Below the pieces are notes generated by a model. It worked only from the letters and a program-made list of their open reading frames with translations, did not search any database and was not told the origin of the DNA. A program made the position numbers and the translations under genes. From Microvirga lupini (lineage in GTDB: Bacteria > Pseudomonadota > Alphaproteobacteria > Rhizobiales > Beijerinckiaceae), in the NCBI GenBank assembly GCA_000517005.1, contig KI912045.1:348574-380740 (forward strand): a stretch of 32,167 bases of DNA, written 5' to 3'. Position 1 is the stretch's first letter. Every line of letters starts with the position of its first letter. Of the stretch, positions 25,044 through 32,167 are shown one piece after another.

Positions 25044-26930
25044 ATGGGCTGGCGCCACGTCTCCACCCTGATCGCCGTGATACTGGCCGGCCTCTGGGGT
25101 GCCGGGCTCGCGCTGTCGCATTGGCAAGGCCGCACGTCCTTTCTCGACCGCGTGGAAGCACCTCTGACCGACTTGCGCTTTCTAATTCAGGGCCCGCGCC
25201 CGGCTCCGGATATAGTCACCATCATTGCCATCGACGATCAGACAGTTCGCGAGACCGGATCCTATCCCCTGTCCAGAGACACCATGGCTCGCTTGGTTTC
25301 AGCGCTGGCGCGCATGAAACCGAAAGTGATCGCACTCGACATCCTGTTCATCGATCCAGGCCCTGCGGAGGGCGATCTTGCTCTCACGGATGCCCTTCGC
25401 AAGACGCCAAGCGTCCTTGCCGCTGCCGGCCTGTTCAGGCGCGGCGCACAAAGTTCACCCGAACCAATGGATGACGGCGTTGAGGGCCTTCCTATCGCGC
25501 AAAGTCTACTTCTGCCGCTTGAATCACTGGCCAGTGCCGCAGCTCTCGGAGTCGTCAACATTGCCACGGACGCATCGGGTGTTCCGCGGCATGTTCCTCT
25601 CCTGCTGCGGGCAGACAGTCGGATCATGCCCTCTTTTCCGCTGCGGGCCGCCTCCATTGCCATGGGCCGCGATCCTGTTCTTCGCCCGGACGGCATCGAT
25701 ATCGATCGCATATCGACGAGCACCGAAAGAGGATATGCTCTGCCCCTTCGCTTCTACGGCCCTGGCGGCACCGTTCGCACGATCAGTGCGAGTCAGATCC
25801 TGAACGGCGATGCCGTGGACGATACGGTTCGTGACAAGGTGGTCGTGGTCGGCGCGACGGTGACGGGCGGTGGCGACACCTTTCCGACCCCCTTCGATCC
25901 TGTTCTCCCGGGTGTCGAGGTTTTGGCGACAGCCATCACTCACCTGATGGCAGGCGATGGGCTCGTGCGGGACCGGCATGTGCGTCTTATCGATGCCATC
26001 ATAGCTGTCATTCTACCGATCCTTTTCGTTCTTCTTCTCTCCTGGCATCGCAGTATCTGGGGACTGGCCCTTATTGCCGGCATCCTCATCTCATGGATCG
26101 GGATAACTGCCGTGGCATTCATGCACGGCATCTGGCTCAGCGCTGCTCTGCCGCTTGCAGCGGCAGTACCACCGGTTATTCTCTTTGGAGCCGCACGGCT
26201 CTGGCTCGACCGCAGCCGGGCGGAGCGCCTCAGCGTGCAGAGCAGAACACTGCAGAGATTTCAGCCCCCGAGCTTGGCCGAGCGGCTGACGAAAGATCCG
26301 ACCTTTCTCATAAAACCTGTCCGCCAACAGGCTGCACTGATCTTCATCGATCTGTCGGGGTTCACAGGACTGACCGAAATCCTTCCCCTCGATGAAGTAC
26401 GTGAGATTCTTCGAAGCTTCCACACCCTTGTCGATCAGGAACCGTACCGCAACGAGGGAATTGTCGCCAGTTTCATGGGAGATGGCGCCATGATCCTGTT
26501 CGGGCTTCCGGAACCCTCTCCTCGGGATGCCGGTCATGCCTTGGCAGCCTGCATTGCGCTTTGTACGCGCATGGAGAGTTGGCTTGCGGCACTGCCGGAG
26601 CCGATAGCGTCGCGTATCGGCTTCAAGATCGGCGCCCACTACGGAAGGATCATCGCATCACGGCTCGGCGGTGAGAGCCACCAGCACATCACCGCGACCG
26701 GCGACACGGTCAATGTCGCAAGCCGGTTGATGGAAGTGGCAGCCTCTCATCATGTCGATCTTGCTTTGAGCGATGCCCTCTACCAAGCGGCGGGTCCAGA
26801 GCGCTCAGTTCTTGAATCCGGAATTCTCGAAGGACCATTCGCCACGTCGATTCGCGGCCGAGCAGGCTCAATCGCAGTCTGGTTCTGGAAGAGAAACTCA
26901 TCCCAGAAAACTGATGCGGAAGGGCTCTGA
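25044..26930 (+). CDS. CHASE2-domain transmembrane class III nucleotide cyclase
   Basis: A 628-residue inner-membrane protein. One N-terminal helix (7-25) leads to a periplasmic CHASE2 sensor (about 35-310; PAPDIVTIIAIDDQTV, PKVIALDILFIDPGP, DKVVVVGATVTGGGDTFPT). Three further helices (about 313-383) precede a cytoplasmic cyclase domain (425-600). Asp436 (FIDLSGFTGL) and Asp480 (FMGDGAMILFG) are the metal ligands, and TGDTVNVASRL supplies Asn and Arg. At the position of the usual purine-selecting Lys (the K of KFxGD) there is Ser476. The cyclase may therefore have altered base preference or low activity. The ATG at 25044 is 7 bp after the FecR gene. The stop codon is part of the terminator stem. 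Confidence 0.9.
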   Translation: MGWRHVSTLIAVILAGLWGAGLALSHWQGRTSFLDRVEAPLTDLRFLIQGPRPAPDIVTIIAIDDQTVRETGSYPLSRDTMARLVSALARMKPKVIALDILFIDPGPAEGDLALTDALRKTPSVLAAAGLFRRGAQSSPEPMDDGVEGLPIAQSLLLPLESLASAAALGVVNIATDASGVPRHVPLLLRADSRIMPSFPLRAASIAMGRDPVLRPDGIDIDRISTSTERGYALPLRFYGPGGTVRTISASQILNGDAVDDTVRDKVVVVGATVTGGGDTFPTPFDPVLPGVEVLATAITHLMAGDGLVRDRHVRLIDAIIAVILPILFVLLLSWHRSIWGLALIAGILISWIGITAVAFMHGIWLSAALPLAAAVPPVILFGAARLWLDRSRAERLSVQSRTLQRFQPPSLAERLTKDPTFLIKPVRQQAALIFIDLSGFTGLTEILPLDEVREILRSFHTLVDQEPYRNEGIVASFMGDGAMILFGLPEPSPRDAGHALAACIALCTRMESWLAALPEPIASRIGFKIGAHYGRIIASRLGGESHQHITATGDTVNVASRLMEVAASHHVDLALSDALYQAAGPERSVLESGILEGPFATSIRGRAGSIAVWFWKRNSSQKTDAEGL

Positions 26931-26953
26931 TGAGATCCACCAGAGCCCTTTCG
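26917..26953. terminator. Bidirectional terminator between the CHASE2 cyclase and TPR genes
   Basis: AAGGGCTCTG and CAGAGCCCTT (26920-26929 / 26941-26950) form a perfect 10-bp stem, extendable to 13 bp through one G-T wobble, with an 11-nt loop. It includes the TGA of the cyclase and ends 27 bp before the stop of the convergent TPR gene. It is one of the strongest terminator-like hairpins in the window. Confidence 0.8.
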
Positions 26954-26979
26954 CACGATCGACATTCGATGCTGCGAGA

Positions 26980-28860
26980 TCAGAGTTGATCGGGGGCAGG
27001 CATGTTCGTGCCAAACCAGTTTTTCTGCATCAGCGTCTGCGCTTCCTCGACGGTTTTCTGATCACCGCGTGCCTTTGCAGCGAGAAGCAATCCTGCAGCA
27101 GCCCAGCCGTTGTTCGGCGAGCGCTGGAGCGCGGCACGGAAAGCATCCTCCGCCTCCGCCGCTTTTCCCTGAGCCATCAGCGCCGCCCCGAGCGACTGGT
27201 GCACCGGATAGTACCAGTATGGCGGCTCCATATAGGGGAGCCGATCCTGGATGGTGGCGGCCTCCGCGAACAATGTGGCAGCCTTGGCCTGATCTCCCGC
27301 GGCCTGCGCGATCCGAGCCTCGATCTCGCGTGCGGCAATGGTCATCACGTCCGGTCCGGGCACACCGGCATCGGGCAAGGCCGTGATCTCCGGCCTTTTT
27401 GCCAAGGTGTCGATGGCGGCCGCTTCGGCGCGAGCTTCATCCGCACGCCCGAGGCGGGCCAGAGCAACGCCACGGGCATAATGCCATGCCGCTTCGACAA
27501 ACGGAAAATCTCCCGGCGGCTTCGGAAGAGCCAGCACATCTTCAGGCTTCGAGAAAAGAGCATGAGCGTTGTATGGCGCAGCAGCGATTGGCTGCGTCCA
27601 GGGAACCTCACGCTTGGCCCGGTCCGAGATGATGCCTGAGAGCTTCTGCGCAGCCTCGATGGCTGTCCCTCCGTCTCCTCCCGTCAGGGCCGAGACCATG
27701 ACGAAATGGACATTATGGGCGTAGTAGGCTTCGGAATAGAGAAGGCTCGCCCCTCCCTGCTTCAGGAACGCTTCATCGGCCGCCGCCGCACGCACATTGG
27801 CATCGAGGCTCTCGCGCCAACGTCCGAGGCGATACCAGATATGGCTTGGCATATGTACCAGATGCCCCGCGCCTGGGATCAGCTGTTCCAGTCGCGCCGC
27901 ATGCGGTGCGGCCCGCTCCGGATGGTCGGACGCCTCGACCGCATGAATGTAGAGGTGGATGGCGCCGGGATGATTGGGGTTTGCCTCCAGGGGACCGAGC
28001 TGCCGCGTTCCGAGAACGCCTTCGATCAGCTCGACGATCCTCTCCGTCTTTCCTTTCGGCGTTTTTCCCGCGTCCGCCCAGTAATCCCAGGGCGTGAGGT
28101 TCATGAGAGCATCGGCTGTGAGCAACGCCACATGAGCATTCTGCGGGAAACGGGCCTGCACCGCCTCAATCGCATCCGCATAAGCCTGATCTAAGGCTTT
28201 GCGATCGGCATTAGGATCGGGCGAATGCCGCTTCGAGAGCGCCTCCACCAGGGCAATCTGCAGGTCGCCGCCGTCCGGCGCGAGGCTCCGTGCCTTCTCG
28301 AGTACGACAAGAGCACGCGCATTCGCATCAGCATCCATTGGATAGTTGATATGCGGGCCAAGGACCCAAGCCTCACCCCACAGGCACATGGCGCAGCTTG
28401 GATCGAGCTCCTGCGCAGCCCGGAAGGCACGCGCCGCCTCCGCATGATTGAAGCCCCAACCCAACCGGTATCCCTGATCGAAGTAGGCCTGCCCTTGCCC
28501 GTTCCGGTCTTTGGCCACGGCCCAGGAAAGCTGGCCCAGGTTGTCGTAAAGGGGTGGCTTTTCCTCCGAGCGCGGTGCCGCGGCTCCCCGCGGCAGGTCA
28601 CGGCTGTAGGAGCCGAGCTCCGTACGCTTGGGCCGAGCTTCCTGCGGCTGCGATTGGAGTTGCGCGACGCTCATATGATGCCCTGAACCATGCTGGCTCG
28701 GCTTCTGCAGGGCGTGCAGCATCCGCACGCGCGGGCTGTCATGGTTTCCGAGCGGACAGGCATCGGCAGGACTTGTCGAGAGGACTGCTAGGACCGCTGT
28801 TGCCGAGAGGAGAACGGATCTCGCCGAGAGACGGCAGCGCTGAGCGATGAAGGTCGTCAT
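26980..28860 (-). CDS. Exported tetratricopeptide-repeat protein
   Basis: A 626-residue secreted protein. A signal peptide (RSVLLSATAVLAVLSTSPADA, cleavage near residue 34) is followed by a low-complexity, His-rich linker (HGSGHHMS) and a helical TPR-like body. Repeats are visible at FNHAEAARAFRAAQELDPSC, VALARLGRADEARAEAAAID and GKAAEAEDAFRAALQRSPNN. The segment DPSCAMCLWGEAWVLGPHIN contains a CxxC pair not followed by His, so it is not a c-type haem site. The ATG at 28860 is used; a GTG two codons earlier has slightly better spacing to GGGAA. I do not recognise a specific function; similar proteins are annotated as TPR proteins in many proteobacteria. It is divergent from the GlxA-type regulator. 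Confidence 0.85.
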   Translation of the reverse strand: MTTFIAQRCRLSARSVLLSATAVLAVLSTSPADACPLGNHDSPRVRMLHALQKPSQHGSGHHMSVAQLQSQPQEARPKRTELGSYSRDLPRGAAAPRSEEKPPLYDNLGQLSWAVAKDRNGQGQAYFDQGYRLGWGFNHAEAARAFRAAQELDPSCAMCLWGEAWVLGPHINYPMDADANARALVVLEKARSLAPDGGDLQIALVEALSKRHSPDPNADRKALDQAYADAIEAVQARFPQNAHVALLTADALMNLTPWDYWADAGKTPKGKTERIVELIEGVLGTRQLGPLEANPNHPGAIHLYIHAVEASDHPERAAPHAARLEQLIPGAGHLVHMPSHIWYRLGRWRESLDANVRAAAADEAFLKQGGASLLYSEAYYAHNVHFVMVSALTGGDGGTAIEAAQKLSGIISDRAKREVPWTQPIAAAPYNAHALFSKPEDVLALPKPPGDFPFVEAAWHYARGVALARLGRADEARAEAAAIDTLAKRPEITALPDAGVPGPDVMTIAAREIEARIAQAAGDQAKAATLFAEAATIQDRLPYMEPPYWYYPVHQSLGAALMAQGKAAEAEDAFRAALQRSPNNGWAAAGLLLAAKARGDQKTVEEAQTLMQKNWFGTNMPAPDQL

Positions 28861-29029
28861 GAGCACAGATTCCCAGAATGTTGGAAGAGTGGAAGCACCC
28901 GCAGGCGCGATCTTCCGGCGCCGGGCGGCGGACGCAGCAAACTCAGCTTGATTGTGCCCTGAAGTTTACTTGCTCAGAAGAGGCGATCATGACAACGTGA
29001 GGGGGCAAAACTGCCAAGGAGACGCGCCG

Positions 29030-30097
29030 ATGCTCCATGTGGTCGTTCTGTTCCTGAATGGTGGATGCGCCTCGACGGCTCTTCTCCCGATGGAAATCTT
29101 CCGCAATGCCGGCGTCCTTTGGAATCTTTTGAGCGGCAGAGCACCGGAACCACGTTTTCGTGTCACAACGGCATCACTCGGGGGTGGCCCCGCCGTCACG
29201 GATCAGCTGGTTTCGCTTCTCCCCTCATGTGCCGTCGAGAATGTGGAACAGCCTGATATCGTCTTCGTGCCGGCAGGCGGATTGCCGCTCGATACAATGA
29301 TGCAGTCGGGCTATTCCATCGACGCCGTCATCGGGTGCAATGCCGCCATCATCCCCTGGCTGAAGACCTGGGCTACGGCCGGTGTAAAGATTGCAGGTGT
29401 CTGTTCGGGTGTTGCTCTGCTGGCCGAGGCAGGATTGCTCGATGGAAAGCGCGCTACAACGCATTGGGGATTGACTGACGTCTACCGCAAGCGTTTTCCC
29501 CATGTGGACTGGCAGCCGGACTACCTTATCACCGATGCCGGAGATGTTGCCTGCAGCGGAGGCATCAACTCAGCCGCGGATTTGAGCCTTTATCTGGTCG
29601 AGAGGTTCGCAGGCCGCGAAATTGCCTTGGAATGTGCAAAGACCCTGCTGATCGAGATGCCACGCACATGGCAGGTCATGTTCGCCGATGTCATGCTGCG
29701 CAAGGACCATAATGATGGAAACATCCAACGTGCGCAGGACTGGGTGCACAGGCACTTTCGACAACCTATCGGGGTAGATGCCATGGCCGCGAGGGTGGGA
29801 ATGAGTCCTCGCAATTTCGTCCGCCGTTTCAAGGACGCGACAGGACATACCCCTCTGAGCTACATCCACACAATCCGCATGACCATGGCCAAGAGATTAT
29901 TGGAGGATGGGCAGCAGACCATCCAGGAAGTGAGTCAGGCTGTCGGCTATGAGGACGTGATTTTCTTCCGAGATCTTTTCAGACGTCATACGGGCATATG
30001 TCCGACGGAATATCGAACCCGCTTCGGAACACCACCCATCACCAACCCTGTCAATCGGCGCGGCTCTCGCATTGAGGTTCCGGCAAGACCCTCATGA
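29030..30097 (+). CDS. GlxA-family AraC-type transcriptional regulator
   Basis: A 355-residue regulator. Residues 1-190 form a DJ-1/PfpI-like amidotransferase fold (VVVLFLNGGCAST, PDIVFVPAGGLP, KIAGVCSGVALLAEAGLL, with Cys125 at the nucleophile elbow and ATTHW after it). The C-terminal 110 residues are an AraC DNA-binding domain with two helix-turn-helix units (GVDAMAARVGMSPRNFVRRF and TIQEVSQAVGYEDVIFFRDL) and the closing TGICPTEYR motif. GlxA-type regulators sense small metabolites such as choline, carnitine or arginine derivatives; the ligand here is unknown. The ATG at 29030 follows AAGGAGA by 7 bp, so a longer upstream opening is not used. It is divergent from the TPR gene across 169 bp. 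Confidence 0.9.
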   Translation: MLHVVVLFLNGGCASTALLPMEIFRNAGVLWNLLSGRAPEPRFRVTTASLGGGPAVTDQLVSLLPSCAVENVEQPDIVFVPAGGLPLDTMMQSGYSIDAVIGCNAAIIPWLKTWATAGVKIAGVCSGVALLAEAGLLDGKRATTHWGLTDVYRKRFPHVDWQPDYLITDAGDVACSGGINSAADLSLYLVERFAGREIALECAKTLLIEMPRTWQVMFADVMLRKDHNDGNIQRAQDWVHRHFRQPIGVDAMAARVGMSPRNFVRRFKDATGHTPLSYIHTIRMTMAKRLLEDGQQTIQEVSQAVGYEDVIFFRDLFRRHTGICPTEYRTRFGTPPITNPVNRRGSRIEVPARPS

Positions 30098-30489
30098 TAA
30101 AGGCGACAGGCCGCGCCCTCGTTTTACTGCAGGATCAAACACGCTTCGATCAGGCGCTTTGCTCTTCAGTCGAGCGCTCTATCCGGATCGAACGCCTTCT
30201 CTCGCGACGCAGACGTTTCATCAGAGCAATAGATGCAACCATCGTGCGTTCAAGCTCAGACAGAATGGTGTTCGTGTCCACAGCGTGCGTTAGGTTCTTT
30301 CGTTCCAATTTCATCAGTAGCCTATTTCGCTTTTTACAATGTACCAACTGAATTGTTCTTCAAGCTAAGCGTCGCAGTGCGGCTGCAATATGGCAGGCTA
30401 AGGATGAGGTCCGATCGCTGATCTCGCTATAACGAGTTAATACTCATCGAATGATCTAACGATACATCGATATCAAAGTTTTAAACATA
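30098..30489. other. Gene-poor AT-rich interval between glxA-type regulator and glpK
   Basis: 392 bp between two convergent genes. It becomes AT-rich from about 30280 on. It holds one weak small ORF on the minus strand (30150-30314) and a 17-bp tandem duplication at the glpK end. No clear terminator hairpin is visible, which is unusual for a convergent pair. Confidence 0.5.
30150..30314 (-). CDS. Possible small basic protein (54 aa)
   Basis: A short open frame from ATG 30314 to TGA 30150 encodes a 54-residue protein with a central charged stretch (KRLRRERRRSIRIE). A weak AGG lies 7 bp upstream. I recognise no family. It lies downstream of glpK on the same strand. It may well be chance, given its length. 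Confidence 0.25.
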   Translation of the reverse strand: MKLERKNLTHAVDTNTILSELERTMVASIALMKRLRRERRRSIRIERSTEEQSA

Positions 30490-30503
30490 TCAAAGTTTTA
30501 AAC
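30470..30503. repeat. Perfect 17-bp tandem duplication at the 3' end of glpK
   Basis: ATATCAAAGTTTTAAAC occurs twice in direct tandem at 30470-30486 and 30487-30503. The second copy includes the glpK stop codon and last codons (SLKL); the first lies just beyond the stop. It looks like a recent slippage duplication. Confidence 0.9.
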
Positions 30504-32010
30504 TTGGAGGCGCTCCTCTGTCACCGGTCCACATCGTGCGCTCGACAGCGAGCCTCCACCCGGCCAGAGCACGATTGCGAACTTCCATTTCCATTTTCGG
30601 CTCGAACCGGTGATCGACACGCCAGCTACTCGCGAAACCCTGTTGATCGGGCCACACTCCAGCTCCGCAACCAGCAAGCCAAGCCGCTCCCAAAGCGGTC
30701 GTTTCAAGGACGACCGGCCTGTCGACGGGGCTGTTGAGGATGTCCGCAAGACGCTGCATCGTCCAATCACTCGCAACCATTCCGCCGTCCACACGCAGAA
30801 CGGTATCGGCACCAGCAGGCCAATCCTGTCGCATCGCATCGAGAAGATCCCGCGTCTGGAAGCAGACGGATTCCAACGCGGCCCTGGCGATCTCGTTCGG
30901 GCCGGTGTTCCGCGTGAGTCCATAAAGCGCTCCGCGTGCATCGGGCTGCCACCATGGCGCTCCCAGACCCGTGAAGGCAGGAACGAGGTAAACCTCCTGC
31001 TGCGGATCTGCCTGCGCGGCCAGTGATCCGGATTGATCCGCGCGCTGAAGGATTCCAAGACCATCTCGCAGCCATTGCACGGCCGCCCCTGCGATGAAGA
31101 TCGATCCTTCGAGGGCATAGGTCGTCTGCCCGTGAATACGATAGGCAACCGTGGTCAGGAGCCGGTTCTTCGACGGCACTCGCTCGTGCCCCGTATTCAG
31201 CAATGCAAAGCAGCCGGTGCCGTAGGTGGATTTCATCATGCTGGGTTTGAAGCACGCTTGGCCCACGGTGGCGGCCTGCTGGTCGCCGGCAACACCCCGG
31301 ATGGCTATCGAGACGCCGAAAAGGCTCGGATCTGTCGCACCGAAATCATCGATGCAATCCTTGATCTCCGGCAGCATGGCGCGAGGCACATGCAACAGGC
31401 GCAAGAGATCCTCATCCCACTCACCCGTATCGATATTGTACAGCATGGTTCGAGACGCGTTGGTCGCATCGGTCACATGCTGTTTTCCGCCGGTCAAGTG
31501 CCAAAGGAGCCAGGTATCCACTGTACCGAAAGCAAGCTCGCCCTTCTCTGCACGAGTGCGCGCTCCTTCCACATGATCGAGAATCCAGGCGATCTTCGTG
31601 GCTGAGAAATAGGAATCGGCAAGAAGGCCCGTTCGCTCGACAATCAACCCCTCCGAGCCGTCAGCCTTCAGTTGTGCGCAGAGATCCGCGGTGCGTCGAT
31701 CCTGCCAGACGATGGCATTGTGAATGGCGCGCCCTGTCTTGCGATCCCAAACGATGGCTGTTTCACGCTGGTTGGTGATGCCGATCGCCGCGATATCCGA
31801 AGCGGCAAGTCCTGCATCCGCGAGTGCAGCCCGCATCGTCTCCACGATTGTGCGCCAGAGATCGTCCGGATCGTGTTCGACCCAACCTGGCTTCGGAAAG
31901 TGCTGAGGGAATTCGCGCTGGGCAAGACCACGAATCCTGTATGCTCCATCGAACACGATGGCGCGCGACGAAGTGGTGCCTTGGTCGAGTGCCAGCACGA
32001 AATCAGCCAC
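30490..32010 (-). CDS. glpK: Glycerol kinase
   Basis: A 506-residue FGGY-family sugar kinase, the normal length for GlpK. It phosphorylates glycerol to sn-glycerol 3-phosphate with ATP. The sequence shows [16 protein letters not shown] (6-21), [63 protein letters not shown] and [13 protein letters not shown], all glycerol kinase signatures. The start is GTG at 32010 with AGGAGG 5 bp upstream; the nearby ATG is in another frame. No glpF, glpD or glp transporter gene is adjacent in the window. The C-terminal tail ends in a 17-bp tandem duplication, but the reading frame is whole. Confidence 0.95.
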   Translation of the reverse strand: MADFVLALDQGTTSSRAIVFDGAYRIRGLAQREFPQHFPKPGWVEHDPDDLWRTIVETMRAALADAGLAASDIAAIGITNQRETAIVWDRKTGRAIHNAIVWQDRRTADLCAQLKADGSEGLIVERTGLLADSYFSATKIAWILDHVEGARTRAEKGELAFGTVDTWLLWHLTGGKQHVTDATNASRTMLYNIDTGEWDEDLLRLLHVPRAMLPEIKDCIDDFGATDPSLFGVSIAIRGVAGDQQAATVGQACFKPSMMKSTYGTGCFALLNTGHERVPSKNRLLTTVAYRIHGQTTYALEGSIFIAGAAVQWLRDGLGILQRADQSGSLAAQADPQQEVYLVPAFTGLGAPWWQPDARGALYGLTRNTGPNEIARAALESVCFQTRDLLDAMRQDWPAGADTVLRVDGGMVASDWTMQRLADILNSPVDRPVVLETTALGAAWLAGCGAGVWPDQQGFASSWRVDHRFEPKMEMEVRNRALAGWRLAVERTMWTGDRGAPPSLKL

Positions 32011-32033
32011 GTCATCCTCCTCTGATCATGTAG

Positions 32034-32129
32034 CTAGAGCACTTTTCGGCGATGTAGATCCGGTTCGCCGTCAAAAAATTCGGCGAACCAAGAAGAGAGA
32101 TGATTCCACGCAAATGGAAACAGCTCTAG
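32034..32129. repeat. RIME-like palindromic intergenic repeat element
   Basis: A 96-bp element bounded by inverted ends CTAGAGC (32034-32040) and GCTCTAG (32123-32129). Inside are a 9-bp perfect hairpin GGTTCGCCG / CGGCGAACC (32062-32070 / 32081-32089, 10-nt loop) and a small TTCCA / TGGAA hairpin near 32104-32119. The overall form, starting CTAGAGCACTTTTCGGCGA and ending in GCTCTAG, resembles the mosaic intergenic repeats found in many copies in Rhizobiales (RIME class). It lies 24 bp upstream of glpK. Confidence 0.75.
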
Positions 32130-32167
32130 GTATCTCACAGACCTGCGAGGTTGATGTATTTGATTTC

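Noticed and set aside
29000-29016. Tiny upstream frame (ATG ACA ACG TGA near 28989) as a leader peptide for the GlxA-type regulator
   Set aside because: Three codons without a ribosome site and without any attenuator structure; not supportable.

Overview
The window is GC-rich chromosomal DNA from an alphaproteobacterium, most likely a Rhizobiales member of the Methylobacteriaceae/Microvirga or Bradyrhizobium type. This assignment is inferred from a coxMNOP-like alternative aa3 oxidase operon, stacked class III nucleotide cyclases with a FecR/CHASE2 pair, TRAP and Bug-type binding proteins, and a short mosaic intergenic repeat with CTAGAGC ends. I saw no rRNA, tRNA, CRISPR array, prophage or insertion sequence.

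Layout. 1-1125 (-) is the N-terminal part of a soluble multi-HAMP sensor protein, cut by the window edge. 1451-6315 (-) is a six-gene operon, transcribed dctP-dctQ-dctM-kduI-kduD-kdgF, for uptake and early catabolism of unsaturated uronates from pectin-type polymers. A divergent GntR/FCD regulator (6509-7189) faces it across a promoter/operator-like AT-rich patch, followed by an orphan Bug/TctC-type binding protein (7314-8315). 8359-14639 (-) is tamA-tamB, the outer-membrane translocation and assembly module. After a 618-bp AT-richer gene-free stretch comes 15258-19658 (+), a cytochrome c oxidase operon: subunit II, subunit I, two different subunit III-type proteins and a subunit IV-like protein. 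Next are a frameshifted DUF2189 membrane protein gene (-) and an M20 dipeptidase (-). A signalling cluster on + follows: a soluble class III cyclase, trans-aconitate 2-methyltransferase with a TTG start, a FecR-domain protein and a CHASE2 cyclase. The right end holds an exported TPR protein (-), a divergent GlxA/AraC regulator (+), and glycerol kinase glpK (-) with an RIME-like 96-bp repeat upstream.

How the parts work together. The TRAP system should import a monomeric uronate, KdgF linearises unsaturated uronate to DKI, KduI isomerises it and KduD reduces it to 2-keto-3-deoxygluconate. KDG kinase and KDPG aldolase are not here and must lie elsewhere. The oxidase operon carries complete haem and copper ligand sets and both proton channels, so it should be a functional proton-pumping enzyme; its assembly factors are not in the window.

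I do not see a clearly undescribed multi-gene system. The observations most worth following are the predicted uronate operon with its operator and internal hairpin, the one-base frameshift in DUF2189, the Ser in place of the usual purine-selecting Lys in the CHASE2 cyclase, the orphan Bug protein beside the regulator, and the repeat element near the right edge.
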